In this document: positions 35,421-44,209 of the stretch, in pieces | How positions within the stretch are numbered: the stretch's first letter is position 1 | Layout: every line of letters starts with the position of its first letter | Origin: Humibacter albus DSM 18994 | GTDB taxonomy: Bacteria > Actinomycetota > Actinomycetes > Actinomycetales > Microbacteriaceae | Direction of reading: 5' to 3' | DNA length: 64,000 nt | Assembly: GCF_000421825.1 (NCBI RefSeq) | Contig: NZ_ATXT01000011.1 | Coordinates: 620,001-684,000 of the forward strand | The notes under the pieces: generated by a model | Databases searched by the model: none | What the model was told of the DNA's origin: nothing | What the model saw: only the letters and a program-made list of their open reading frames with translations | Program-made: the position numbers and the translations under genes

Positions 35421-36158
35421 CTACTTGCTTTCCTCTTCGGCGCCGCGGAACACGTCGGGATAGTTGGAGAGCCAGGTCCAGTGACTGATCGGCCAGCTGA
35501 TCACGATGGCCCGGCCGACGACATCCTTCTCGGGCACGAAGCCCTTGCCCGGCAGATTCTGGTTCAGAGAGGAGTCCTGCGAGTTGTGGCGGTTGTCGCC
35601 CATCACCCACAGCTTGCCCTTGGGCACCGTGACGCTGAAGTGCACCGCAGCGGCCTCGGAGTCGCCAGGAGGAAGCTTGACGTAGGGCTCGTTGAGCGGT
35701 GATCCGTTCACGCTCAGCTGGCCTAGGGCGTTGCAGCACGACACCTTGTCGCCGGGGAGCCCGATGACGCGCTTGACCAGGTGGTCGTCGCTGTCCGGCG
35801 CGGCAAGGCCGACCAGTGAGAGCGCCCACTCGATGGGGTTCGTATCGGACTTCTCCATGTTCGCTGGCAGCCATCCGCCCGGGTCCGTGAACACGACGAC
35901 GTCGCCGTGGTGGATCGGCATGAGCTTCGGCTCGAGCTCGTTCACGATGATCAGATCGTTGATCTGCAACGTGTTCTCCATGGAACCCGAGGGAATGTAG
36001 AACGACCGGACGACGAACGTCTTGATCAGGAACGAGACGAGAATCGCGACCAGGAAGATGATCACCAGGTCACGGAGGAAGAGTTTGAGGCTGCGCTGCT
36101 TGTTCTTCTTCGCGGCCGCCGAACGGTCGGACCTGGTGGGCAGTGATTCGTCTGTCAT
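35421..36158 (-). CDS. lepB: signal peptidase I
   Basis: A 245-aa type I signal peptidase. A cytoplasmic Lys/Arg-rich head (1-25), one membrane anchor (LVIIFLVAILVSFLIKTFV), then the S26 domain with the catalytic Ser in YIPSGSMENTL, box C-like GDVVVFTDPGGW, catalytic Lys in VKRVIGLPGDKV, and MGDNRHNSQDS. It cleaves signal peptides of secreted proteins at the outer face of the membrane; clients in this window include the M23 and beta-propeller proteins. ATG 36158; the open frame continues to 36299 without support. Confidence 0.95.
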   Translation of the reverse strand: MTDESLPTRSDRSAAAKKNKQRSLKLFLRDLVIIFLVAILVSFLIKTFVVRSFYIPSGSMENTLQINDLIIVNELEPKLMPIHHGDVVVFTDPGGWLPANMEKSDTNPIEWALSLVGLAAPDSDDHLVKRVIGLPGDKVSCCNALGQLSVNGSPLNEPYVKLPPGDSEAAAVHFSVTVPKGKLWVMGDNRHNSQDSSLNQNLPGKGFVPEKDVVGRAIVISWPISHWTWLSNYPDVFRGAEEESK

Positions 36159-36245
36159 GTGCCTGCTGTGTTGCGCCAATCGATGAGCCGCCGGGCGTGG
36201 AATTTCCCAGGAGGCCGACCGGCGCGCAACGCCCGTTAAACGCCT

Positions 36246-36279
36246 GAGCTCCCGTCCTGAAGTGTAGAGGATCGGGAGC
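36246..36279 (-). terminator. hairpin between rplS and lepB
   Basis: GAGCTCCCG-TCCT (36246-36258) pairs with AGGA-T-CGGGAGC (36268-36279) around a 9-nt loop with one bulge. On the minus strand the stem is followed by only a short T run, so it could be a weak terminator or an mRNA-processing hairpin 44 nt after the rplS stop. Confidence 0.4.
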
Positions 36280-36322
36280 CCAGAGAATGCCGCGAACACG
36301 CGGCGAGGAAGCGGGTGGAGGC

Positions 36323-36670
36323 CTACGCCTCGCGCTTCTCCTTGATCTTGGCCTTCTTGCCGCGCAGCTCGCGCAGGTAGTAGAGCTTGGCGCGACGCAC
36401 GTCACCGCGGGTGACGATCTCGATGTGGTCGATGACCGGCGAGTGCACCGGGAAGGTGCGCTCCACGCCGACCTGGAAACTCACCTTGCGCACCGTGAAC
36501 GTCTCGCGGACGCCCTCACCGCTGCGGGCGATGACCACGCCCTGGAAGACCTGGATACGGGAGCGGTTGCCCTCCGTGATGTTGACGTGCACCTTGACGG
36601 TGTCGCCGGGGCGGAAGTCCGGAATGTCGCTGCGCAGTGAGGCAGCATCGACGGCGTCGAGGATATGCAT
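36323..36670 (-). CDS. rplS: 50S ribosomal protein L19
   Basis: A 115-aa L19, located at the 30S-50S interface. Visible: [20 protein letters not shown], the ribosomal L19 signature region [20 protein letters not shown] (broken over the last 25 residues). ATG 36670 gives the standard start. The gene is followed by lepB and rnhB and preceded by a 247-bp leader region with a candidate promoter. Confidence 0.96.
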   Translation of the reverse strand: MHILDAVDAASLRSDIPDFRPGDTVKVHVNITEGNRSRIQVFQGVVIARSGEGVRETFTVRKVSFQVGVERTFPVHSPVIDHIEIVTRGDVRRAKLYYLRELRGKKAKIKEKREA

Positions 36671-36822
36671 GATGTTTCGCTCTCTGTGCCCGCCACCGGT
36701 CGAGCACGGATCAAATGGATGAAAGTTGGGGTGAATGCGTGCCGCTCGCGCGTCCACTCAGCAGAGCGGCGCACCGTGCGTGGCTCCCCGGAGGCAGAGC
36801 ACGTGCCGCGACACAGCGTTCT

Positions 36823-36852
36823 ATTCTGCCACGAGGCGGGGCGTGCCTCCAA
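36823..36852 (-). promoter_or_regulatory. candidate promoter of rplS
   Basis: On the minus strand TTGGAG (36852-36847) and CAGAAT (36828-36823) are separated by 18 bp, a fair match to -35 and -10 boxes. This would give a leader of roughly 145 nt for rplS. Confidence 0.35.
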
Positions 36853-36917
36853 AACGGTGGCGGTCCTCAGGGCGGCGGCCGAGGGCATCCGTTCGCTGCA
36901 GCATCAATGGGGCAGCG

Positions 36918-37442
36918 TCATTGCCCGTTCTCGTGCACGATGATCACGTCGCCGTCGTCGAAGCCAGGCCCCTGCATCCGCTTGGGCGTTCGCGGCGCTG
37001 TGTGGTCGGGGTTCTCGCCGGAACCGGCGCCCGCGCGAGGCGCACGACCGGATGCCCGCGCCACCGCACCCGAGACCCGCTCGCGCCACTCCCGCACCAG
37101 CTCCAGCGCCGTGAGCCAGAACGTGGCGAGCCCGAGCAGCACGGCCGCCAGGCCGAACCAGATCGCGCCGGGCCCGAAGAACCCGAGTCCGACCACGGCG
37201 AGGTGGAAGGCGACGGTGGCCGCGGCATCCGCCCGGTTCATCGCGCCGTGCTCGCGCACGAAGGGACGCGCCCGCGTGAGCCCGGCGAGTACCGCCAGAA
37301 GGACGAACAGCACGCCAGAACCGAGGAACGTGAGGAAGAAGCCGCCACCGGAACCGAACACGCCGAAGCCGACCAGCAGCCACAGCGGCAACACGGGGAT
37401 GGCGAACAACTGCCATCTCGTCAACGCCCTGCGCAGCACCAT
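36918..37442 (-). CDS. small membrane protein, function unknown
   Basis: 174 aa. Four hydrophobic segments are visible: about 12-28 (FAIPVLPLWLLVGFGVF), 32-53 (FFLTFLGSGVLFVLLAVL), 75-92, and 93-112, followed by a hydrophilic Arg/Gly/Pro tail (115-174) ending in GFDDGDVIIVHENGQ. No family recognised. It lies between rplS and trmD on the same strand. Other frames over this stretch are Arg-rich shadows without membrane character. Confidence 0.7.
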   Translation of the reverse strand: MVLRRALTRWQLFAIPVLPLWLLVGFGVFGSGGGFFLTFLGSGVLFVLLAVLAGLTRARPFVREHGAMNRADAAATVAFHLAVVGLGFFGPGAIWFGLAAVLLGLATFWLTALELVREWRERVSGAVARASGRAPRAGAGSGENPDHTAPRTPKRMQGPGFDDGDVIIVHENGQ

Positions 37443-37499
37443 GCCTGAAGGCTACGCGCGCAGCCGGGACGGCGGCTGGGAAGCGCCGCCGGGTTCGCC

Positions 37500-37551
37500 A
37501 GCGGCGCAGCCGCACACGACAACAAGCAGCGGCGCAGCCGCACGTGACAAC
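37500..37551. repeat. 24-bp direct repeat downstream of trmD
   Basis: Two copies of a 24-bp unit starting AGCGGCGCAGCCGCAC and ending GACAAC (37500-37523, 37528-37551), two mismatches, separated by 4 nt. The units lie in the 141-bp gap between trmD and the small membrane protein; each contains GGC/GCC dyads that could fold. Confidence 0.75.
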
Positions 37552-37583
37552 GGGCCAGCGGGGGTCGGCGCGAGCGAGTCGCG

Positions 37584-38273
37584 TCAGTCCTCGTCGAGCA
37601 GATCGGGACGCACGCGCCGCGTGCGCTCGACCTGCTGCTGCCGGCGCCAGCGCGCGATCTCGCCGTGGTTGCCGCTGAGCAGCACCGGCGGCACTTCACG
37701 TCCCCGCCACACCGGCGGCTTGGTGTAGGTCGGATACTCCAGCAGGCCGTCCTCGTGAGACTCCTCGACCAGGCTCCGCGGGTTGCCGACCACGCCGGGG
37801 ATGAGCCGCACGATGGCCTCGAGCATGGCCATCACGGCCACCTCTCCCCCGTTGAGCACGTAGTCGCCGAGGCTCACCAGACGCACCCGGGCACGGACGG
37901 CGGTGTCGTCGAAGACGCGCTGATCGATGCCCTCATAGCGGCCGCATCCGAATACCAGGTGCCGCTCCTCGCTGAGCTGTCGTGCCAGTGACTGGGTGAA
38001 GACCTCGCCGGCCGGAGACGGGAAGATGACGACGGGGTCGTCCGTGCGCTCGAGCGCGGCGTCCAGCGCCTCGCCCCAGGGTTCCGGCTTCATCACCATG
38101 CCGGCGCCACCGCCGTACGGCGTGTCGTCGACGGTGCGGTGGCGGTCGTGCGTGTGGTCGCGCAGGTCGCGGACCCGCACGTCGACGATGCCGTTCTGCT
38201 TCGCCCTTCCGAGCAGTGAGACATCGAGGGCGTCGAAGATCGCCGGGAAGATCGTCACGATGTCGATGCGCAC
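37584..38273 (-). CDS. trmD: tRNA (guanine37-N1)-methyltransferase TrmD
   Basis: A 229-aa SPOUT-class knotted methyltransferase that makes m1G37 in tRNAs reading CNN/GG codons, preventing +1 frameshifts. Visible: the N-terminal [12 protein letters not shown], the conserved [33 protein letters not shown] and the knot [14 protein letters not shown], ending with the C-terminal helical part with [13 protein letters not shown]. Full length. In most actinobacteria trmD directly follows rimM; here 14.5 kb of other genes separate them. Confidence 0.96.
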   Translation of the reverse strand: MRIDIVTIFPAIFDALDVSLLGRAKQNGIVDVRVRDLRDHTHDRHRTVDDTPYGGGAGMVMKPEPWGEALDAALERTDDPVVIFPSPAGEVFTQSLARQLSEERHLVFGCGRYEGIDQRVFDDTAVRARVRLVSLGDYVLNGGEVAVMAMLEAIVRLIPGVVGNPRSLVEESHEDGLLEYPTYTKPPVWRGREVPPVLLSGNHGEIARWRRQQQVERTRRVRPDLLDED

Positions 38274-38340
38274 CCCGCAAGTCTAGGGAGCGCCGCGGCG
38301 CCGACCCCCGACGCATCGTGCCACGCCGACGCCCACGCGC

Positions 38341-39978
38341 TCACACCCGGTCGAGGATGCCCGTCACGTTCGTTCCCGTCGGAAGCGTCCCGTAGAGCGC
38401 ACCGCGGTCCTCGCCCAGGCGTGCCGAGCAGAAGGCTCCGGAGACGGCGCTTGGTGCGCGCCGCAGAAGCACGCTCGCCTGCAGCGCGAGTGCCAGGTCT
38501 TCGGCGAGACGACGCGCGTCGAACGCGATCTCGTCGGGCTCACGCCCCGTTGCCGATGCCAGCCGCGCATCGATCGATCGCAGGAGGGCCGCAAGCCGCC
38601 GATCGGCGCCCGCTGCCGACGCGAGCTCGTCCCGCACGGCGGCGACGGAATCCGGCTCCCGCGCGAGGACGCGCAGGATGTCCAGCGCGATCACGTTGCC
38701 GCTGCCCTCCCACACCGCCATCACGGGCTGCTCGCGGTAGCGACGGGCGAGCGGGAAGTCCTCGATGTAGCCGTTGCCGCCCAGGCACTCCAGCGCCTCG
38801 GAGGCGTGACCGGGTCCGCGCTTGCAGATCCAGTACTTGGCGGCGGCGGTCGCGAGGCGGCGGAACGCGATCTCCGACTCCGAGGCATCCTCGTCGTGCG
38901 CGCGGGCGAGGCGCAGGCCGAGTGCCACGGCCGCCTCGGACTCCAGGGCAAGGTCGGCCACGACGTTGCGCATCAGTGGCTGATCGATCAGCGTGCGCCC
39001 GAACGCTGCGCGATGGCGAACGTGCCACGCGGCCTCGGCCACGGACTGCCGCATCCCGGCGGCGGTGCCGAGTATGCAGTCCAGCCGCGTGCGGGCGACC
39101 ATCTCGATGATGGTGCGCACGCCGCGTCCCTCCGCGCCGACGGCGAACCCGACGGTTCCTTCGAACTCGACCTCGCTGGAGGCGTTCGACCGGTTGCCGA
39201 GCTTGTTCTTCAACCGCTGGATCCGGAACACGTTGCGCGTCCCGTCGTCGAGAACGCGAGGCACGAGGAAGCAGCCGAGCCCGGCATCCGTCTGCGCGAG
39301 CACGAGGAAGGCATCGCTCATCGGGGCTGAGCAGAACCACTTGTGGCCGGTCAGCAGCCAGGCGTCTCCCGCGGGCACGGCGCGTGTCGTGTTCGCGCGC
39401 ACATCGGAGCCGCCCTGCTTCTCGGTCATCGCCATACCGAACAGAGCGCTGCGCTTTCCTGGCACGAGGCGGCCGTCGTAGTCGCGGCTGAGCAGTCGCG
39501 GCATCCATTTCTGCGCCAGTTCGCTCTGCTGCCGCAGCGCGGGGACCACGGCGTGCGTCATGGAGACCGGACACGCGTGCCCAGCCTCGACCTGCGCGAA
39601 GAGCATGAACGTCGCCGCACGCGCGACGTTCGCACCCGGCCTCGGCTGCGCCCACGCCGCGGTGTGGGCGCCGTGCGACACGGCCGAGGCGATGATCCGG
39701 TGGTACGACTCGTCGTACTCGACCTCGTCGATGCGGATGCCGTGTCTGTCGAACGCGCGCAGCACGGGCTCGTGCGTGTTGGCCAGCTCGGCATCGTGCC
39801 GGAACGCCGCGGTGCCGACCAGGTCGCCGACGGCGGTGAGCTCATCGATCGCCCAGGCCGCATCGTTCGCGGCGACCGACTCGACGAGCGCTGGATGCGC
39901 GGTGAACTCGTTCAGGTCGACGCGTTCCGGCGCCTGGTTCGTCACCCCGTGCGTGAGGTGCGGTTGCGGCTTCGCCAT
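38341..39978 (-). CDS. AidB-like acyl-CoA dehydrogenase family flavoprotein
   Basis: A 545-aa member of the long acyl-CoA dehydrogenase subgroup that includes E. coli AidB (541 aa). AidB binds FAD and DNA and protects against alkylation; its true substrate is unknown. Seen: FGMAMTEKQGGSDVRANTT (FAD/substrate loop, about residue 185), RLDCILGTAAGMRQSVAEAA, AFGRTLIDQPLMRNVVADLA, and ECLGGNGYIEDFPLARRYRE near 415 with the position of the catalytic base. ATG 39978 follows GAAGGGA. It lies 46 nt downstream of the chelatase gene; because of that gene's frameshift the two frames are joined without a stop. Confidence 0.88.
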   Translation of the reverse strand: MAKPQPHLTHGVTNQAPERVDLNEFTAHPALVESVAANDAAWAIDELTAVGDLVGTAAFRHDAELANTHEPVLRAFDRHGIRIDEVEYDESYHRIIASAVSHGAHTAAWAQPRPGANVARAATFMLFAQVEAGHACPVSMTHAVVPALRQQSELAQKWMPRLLSRDYDGRLVPGKRSALFGMAMTEKQGGSDVRANTTRAVPAGDAWLLTGHKWFCSAPMSDAFLVLAQTDAGLGCFLVPRVLDDGTRNVFRIQRLKNKLGNRSNASSEVEFEGTVGFAVGAEGRGVRTIIEMVARTRLDCILGTAAGMRQSVAEAAWHVRHRAAFGRTLIDQPLMRNVVADLALESEAAVALGLRLARAHDEDASESEIAFRRLATAAAKYWICKRGPGHASEALECLGGNGYIEDFPLARRYREQPVMAVWEGSGNVIALDILRVLAREPDSVAAVRDELASAAGADRRLAALLRSIDARLASATGREPDEIAFDARRLAEDLALALQASVLLRRAPSAVSGAFCSARLGEDRGALYGTLPTGTNVTGILDRV

Positions 39979-40024
39979 CGAAACCCGTCCCTTCGTGAAC
40001 CGCGCCCGGCAGCCACGAGCGGTC

Positions 40025-40812
40025 TCAGGCGAGCACGGCGGCTCCATCTTCGCGCATGCGCGCGAACTCCGGAACACCCCGCAGCACCCCGGCGGGGCTG
40101 CCGTCGCAGGCGGCGGTTTCCGCGCGATCCAGACGATCCAGCACGATGTCGACGAGTTCGTCGGACACCGGTGCGTCGGCACGCACGAGCGGCGCGCTGA
40201 CGACGGCGGCACCGGCGGCAAGCGCGAGCTCGGCGCCAGATCAGCGAAGTAGCCGGGCGCCAGCAGGTAGGTCGCGACGACCACGCGGCGGCCGGGACGG
40301 GCCGCACCGACCGCGCGCACGGCATCCTGCAGGCGCGGGATGGCGGCGGAGATGAAACCGCAGGCCACGTCGCATCCCAACTCGCGTTCGAGGCGGGATG
40401 CCATGTCGCGGCAGTCCGTGACGGCGCGCGGATCACTGCTGCCGGCCGCCGCCAGCACGATCGCGTCGCCCGGTGCCCAGCCGGCCTCGCGCAGCCGGTG
40501 AGCCAGAAGCTCGCAGAGCCGGGCGTCGGGGCCGAGAGCCGCCGCGAGCACCCAGCGGCCGGTCTCCGCACGCACTGCGTCTCGCATGTCGACGTGCACG
40601 TGATAGCCCGCCGAGAGCAGGAGCGGAACGACGATGCCGCCGTTGGCGCGGGCCAGCATGGCCCGCAGGTCGGGCTGCTGCACGTCGACGAAGCCGGAGA
40701 TGATGCGTCTCGACGGCGCGCGTACGGTGACTGCATCGATGAGGGCGGCGACCGCCCGCCGACCGGCCGGTGATGACGTGCCGTGCGAAACGAGCGCGAC
40801 GGCGGACGTCAC
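40025..40812 (-). pseudogene. sirohydrochlorin chelatase (CbiX/SirB type), frameshifted
   Basis: Codes for a chelatase that inserts Fe2+ into sirohydrochlorin to give siroheme for NirB. GTG 40812 overlaps the nirD stop (GTGA). The first part reads well: ALVSHGTSSPAGR with catalytic-type His, LLSAGYHVHVDMRD, VLAAAGSSDPRAV, VVVATYLLAPGYFADLA. At about 40232-40240 the coding frame changes: the natural continuation (ELALAAGAAVVSAPLVRA to GAAVLA and TGA at 40025) is in another frame, one base short. Intact, it would be about 262 aa. Read unshifted, translation runs straight on into the AidB-like gene. A base lost in a G/C run, real or from sequencing, is the simplest reading. Confidence 0.85.
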
Positions 40813-41267
40813 GCGGCGAGCTCGATCTCGACGTATCCGGCGACCACGCGCGTGCGGTAGGTGGTGATAGCCGGGCCCGGACCGCTCAGACACTCCCCTG
40901 TGGCGAGGTCGTAGACCTGCTTCAGAAGCGGGGAGGCGACGGTGGGACGTTCGTTCGCGTCGACGACCATGGAACCGACGATGCCGCGCGCCATGACCGG
41001 CGCCGACGTCGTCGGATCGACGTGGTCGACCGCATACAGCTCTGTGTCGCCGAGGCGGAACAGGGCGACCCGGCGGTCGGCGAGCAGCGCGACCTCGCCC
41101 CAGCCGGGCTCGAGCTCGGCGACGGGGCACACCCGCTGCCACGCGTCGGCGTGCGTGGGGACGGCAGCGCGGTGGGAGGCCGTCGAAGCCGTGTGCACGA
41201 ACGGGCGGGACGCGCTCCGGCGCGACGCGCTGAGGCCGGATTGGTGACGGTCGATGGACAGTGTCAT
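40809..41267 (-). CDS. nirD: nitrite reductase small subunit NirD
   Basis: 152 aa. Residues 1-40 are a variable leader; the rest is the Rieske-like beta-barrel of NirD: WQRVCPVAELEPGWGEVALL, LYAVDHVDPTTSAPVMARG and ASPLLKQVYDLATGECLS. As in other NirD proteins the Rieske Cys/His cluster ligands are absent, so it does not carry Fe-S. It partners NirB, which is divergently transcribed 252 bp away; the usual nirB-nirD order on one strand is not used. ATG 41267 follows GAGGAG. Its stop overlaps the chelatase start. Confidence 0.9.
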   Translation of the reverse strand: MTLSIDRHQSGLSASRRSASRPFVHTASTASHRAAVPTHADAWQRVCPVAELEPGWGEVALLADRRVALFRLGDTELYAVDHVDPTTSAPVMARGIVGSMVVDANERPTVASPLLKQVYDLATGECLSGPGPAITTYRTRVVAGYVEIELAA

Positions 41268-41336
41268 GGCGCGCTCCTCGCGGTGGTGGCTGGTTCGGCG
41301 GTGGCCGATTCAGCGGTGGCTGCTGATCTGTTCGTT

Positions 41337-41359
41337 CGAGCGTAGGAAGGTCGTGTTAC
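41337..41359 (-). promoter_or_regulatory. nitrogen-assimilation promoter motif, nirD copy
   Basis: Minus strand: GTAAC, 6 nt, TTCC, TACGCT, CG, reading 41359 to 41337. The TACGCT fits a -10 box and lies 71 nt before the nirD ATG. The half-site GTAAC resembles a GlnR half-site (GTnAC), and another, GAAAC, lies 21 bp upstream (41380-41376). The same layout occurs before nirB and narK. Confidence 0.6.
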
Positions 41360-41462
41360 GGCCCGTCGCCGCCGTGTTTCGAGCGCGTGAAGTCCTTCTC
41401 ACCGCCTGCCCGACCGGCGTGAGGTGCGATGCGTCTGCCGTTCACGATCGGGAAAAGAGACG

Positions 41463-41485
41463 GAAACAACCCGTTCCTACGCTCG
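41463..41485 (+). promoter_or_regulatory. nitrogen-assimilation promoter motif, nirB copy
   Basis: GAAAC (41463-41467), 6 nt, TTCC, TACGCT (41478-41483), CG. The TACGCT ends 35 nt before the nirB ATG. Twelve consecutive bases from TTCC through CTCG match the nirD copy on the other strand. Confidence 0.6.
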
Positions 41486-41518
41486 GCACATCGCCGGAGA
41501 CCACGGAGAGGAACGAGC

Positions 41519-44209
41519 ATGACGCCCGCCCAGGAACACTCGGACGCCGGAGCAAACGGAACGACCGGAACCGGCACGTCGGCAGAGTCGGGCCGCTCGG
41601 CCGCAGCCGACAGAGCGACCGCGGCGGACGCCTCACGCCACGTCGTGGTGATCGGCGGCGGCCCTGCAGCCCACCGTCTCGTGGACGCGCTCGTGTCGCG
41701 CGAAGAGAAGCACGGCATCCGTCTGACCGTGATCGGCGAGGAGTCGCACCTGCCGTACGACCGCGTGTCGCTCAGCCGCCGGCTCGACGGGCCCGAGGAT
41801 CTCACGCTGTCGCCGTCGACGGTCTGGGACGACGAGCGCGTACGGCTGCGCTCTGGTGTGCGTGCCGTGTCCGTCGACCGCGAAGCGCGCGTGGTGCGCA
41901 CCGACGACGGAGATGCCATCGCCTACGACGAGCTGGTGCTCGCGACCGGTTCGAGCGCTCCCGTGCCGGAGATCCGCGGCAGCGAGCACGCTCGCGTCTA
42001 TCGCACGATCGACGACGTGGATGCCCTCGTGGCCGAGTGTGCCCAGCTACGGGAGAGCCTGGGCCGGCCGGCCCGCGTCATGGTCGCCGGCGGCGGCCTG
42101 CTCGGGCTCGAGGCGGCCGGAGGCCTCGCCCGGCTCGGTGTCGAAGCGTCGGTCGTGCACTCCGGCAGCTGGCTCATGTCGGCGCAGCTCGACGAGGGCG
42201 CCGGGCAGGCGCTTTCGCGGTTGATCGCACAGCGCGGCATCGCGCTGCACCTCGGCACCAGGCCACAGGAGTTGCTGCTCGACGACGGCCACCTGCACGC
42301 CGTGAAGTTCACCAACGGGCAGACCGTGCCGACCGATGTCCTCGTCTTCGCCATCGGCATCCGTGCTCGCGACGAGCTGGCCCGCACGTCGGGGCTTCGG
42401 CTCGGCGAGCACGGCGGCGTCGCGATCACGCCGGACTGCCGCACGAGCGACCCGCGCATCTTCGCGATCGGCGAGACGGCCAGCGTGAACGGCCGCTGCA
42501 TCGGGCTCGTCGCACCGGCGAATGCGATGGCGGAGACGGTCGCCGACCGTCTGCTGGGCGGCCACGCGGAGTTCACCACGATCGACGACGCGACCGCACT
42601 CAAGCTCTCCGGCGTCGATGTGGCCAGCTTCGGCGACACGCTCGGGGAAGCCGAGGGCGCCCTGGAGATCGTGTACGCGGATCCGGCGCGCGGTCTGTAC
42701 CAGAAGGTGGTCGTCACGCAGGATGCGAAGACGCTTCTCGGCGGCGTCTTCGTCGGGGATGCCGCGCCGTACTCTGCGCTGCGCCCCCTGCTGGGTCGCG
42801 AGTTGTCCGCCGAACCGTCGGCCTACCTCTCCGTCGGCGGCGAAACACCCGAGAGCGATCTGCCCGACGATGCCATCCTGTGCTCGTGCAACAACGTCAC
42901 GGCGGGCACCGTGCGCGAGGCCGTGCACACCGGTGGCGACGACGGTGCGGGATGCCACGACCTCGCGTCGCTGAAAGCGTGCACCCGCGCGGGGACGCAG
43001 TGCGGCTCCTGTGTGCCGCTCGTGAAGAAGCTGCTCGAGAAGGAACTCAGGGCCGCCGGCGTCGCCGTGTCGAACGCGATGTGCGAGCACTTCCCGATGA
43101 GCCGTCAGGAGTTGTTCGACGGCGTGCGCGTGCTCGCCCTGACCTCGTTCGATGAGATCATCGCCCGGTTCGGCACCGGCCGCGGGTGCGACGTGTGCAA
43201 GCCGGCCGTGGCCTCCATGCTCGCCAGTCAGCACGGCGACTACATTCTCGACGGTGGCCGCGGCGGGCTGCAGGACACGAACGACCGCGCCCTGGCGAAC
43301 CTGCAGAAGGACGGTAGCTACTCCGTGGTCCCGCGCATTCCGGGCGGGGAGATCACGCCGCAGAAGCTCGCGGTGATCGCCGCGGTGGCAGAAGAGTTCG
43401 GCCTGTACACGAAGATCACCGGCGGACAGCGCATCGACCTGTTCGGCGCACAACTGGACCAGCTGCCCGACATCTGGCGTCGGCTCGTGGACGCCGGCTT
43501 CGAGTCGGGCCACGCGTACGGCAAGGCGCTGCGCAACGTGAAGAGCTGCGTCGGCTCCACGTGGTGCCGGTACGGCGTGCAGGACTCTGTCGGCATGGCC
43601 ATCCGTCTCGAGCTGCGCTACCGCGGACTGCGGGCGCCGCACAAGCTGAAGATCGGCGTCTCCGGATGCGCGCGCGAGTGCGCGGAGGCCCGCGGCAAGG
43701 ACGTCGGAGTCATCGCCACCTCAGAGGGCTGGAACCTGTACGTCGGCGGCAACGGCGGCCTCCAGCCGGCCCACGCGCAACTGCTGGCGACCGACCTGGA
43801 CGACGAGACGCTCATCCGCTACATCGACCGGTATCTCGTGTACTACATCCGCACGGCCGACCGCCTTCAGCGCACCGCACGCTGGATCGAGGACATCGAC
43901 GGCGGTCTCGAGCACGTGCGCGGCGTCGTCGTGGACGACTCGCTCGGCCTGGCCGACGAGCTCGAGGCGACGATGCACCGGCACGTCGACGACTACCAGG
44001 ACGAGTGGGCCGCGACGCTCGCCGACCCCGACCGGCTGCGCCGTTTCCGCTCGTTCGTCAATGCGCCGGATGCGCCGGACACCGGACTGCCCCGAGTCGT
44101 CGAGCGGGGTCAGCTGCGCCCCGCACGCCAGGACGAGTCGGACGGCGTGGTCGGGCTCGGGATGCCGTCCGTGCGACGTTCCGACATCGAGAACGGAGTC
44201 GAAGCATGA
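41519..44209 (+). CDS. nirB: nitrite reductase large subunit NirB (siroheme, FAD)
   Basis: 896 aa. Reduces nitrite to ammonium with NAD(P)H in the cytoplasm. Order: a 40-residue polar leader, FAD/NAD-binding oxidoreductase (VVVIGGGPAAHRLV; LVLATGSSAP; VMVAGGGLLGLEAAGGLA) to about 410, a BFD-type [2Fe-2S] module (CSCNN and TQCGSC) near 455-510, a second degenerate module (GRGCDVCKP) near 555, then two ferredoxin-like sulfite/nitrite reductase halves. The siroheme/[4Fe-4S] ligands are in CVGSTWCRYG and VSGCARECAEA. ATG 41519 follows GAGAGGAA. Its stop overlaps cobA (ATGA), tying siroheme supply to enzyme synthesis. Confidence 0.95.
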   Translation: MTPAQEHSDAGANGTTGTGTSAESGRSAAADRATAADASRHVVVIGGGPAAHRLVDALVSREEKHGIRLTVIGEESHLPYDRVSLSRRLDGPEDLTLSPSTVWDDERVRLRSGVRAVSVDREARVVRTDDGDAIAYDELVLATGSSAPVPEIRGSEHARVYRTIDDVDALVAECAQLRESLGRPARVMVAGGGLLGLEAAGGLARLGVEASVVHSGSWLMSAQLDEGAGQALSRLIAQRGIALHLGTRPQELLLDDGHLHAVKFTNGQTVPTDVLVFAIGIRARDELARTSGLRLGEHGGVAITPDCRTSDPRIFAIGETASVNGRCIGLVAPANAMAETVADRLLGGHAEFTTIDDATALKLSGVDVASFGDTLGEAEGALEIVYADPARGLYQKVVVTQDAKTLLGGVFVGDAAPYSALRPLLGRELSAEPSAYLSVGGETPESDLPDDAILCSCNNVTAGTVREAVHTGGDDGAGCHDLASLKACTRAGTQCGSCVPLVKKLLEKELRAAGVAVSNAMCEHFPMSRQELFDGVRVLALTSFDEIIARFGTGRGCDVCKPAVASMLASQHGDYILDGGRGGLQDTNDRALANLQKDGSYSVVPRIPGGEITPQKLAVIAAVAEEFGLYTKITGGQRIDLFGAQLDQLPDIWRRLVDAGFESGHAYGKALRNVKSCVGSTWCRYGVQDSVGMAIRLELRYRGLRAPHKLKIGVSGCARECAEARGKDVGVIATSEGWNLYVGGNGGLQPAHAQLLATDLDDETLIRYIDRYLVYYIRTADRLQRTARWIEDIDGGLEHVRGVVVDDSLGLADELEATMHRHVDDYQDEWAATLADPDRLRRFRSFVNAPDAPDTGLPRVVERGQLRPARQDESDGVVGLGMPSVRRSDIENGVEA

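Noticed and set aside
36904-37515. Alternative minus frame over the small membrane protein
   Set aside because: Arg-rich with no hydrophobic segments, while 36918-37442 encodes clear membrane helices.
38341-40812. A natural chelatase-AidB fusion protein
   Set aside because: The chelatase C-terminus, its stop, and a separate Shine-Dalgarno and start for the AidB-like gene are all present in the other frame, so a frameshift explains the joined frame better.
41268-41518. Small gene in the nirD-nirB gap
   Set aside because: Open frames here are short, Arg/Gly-rich and overlap two well-placed promoter motifs.
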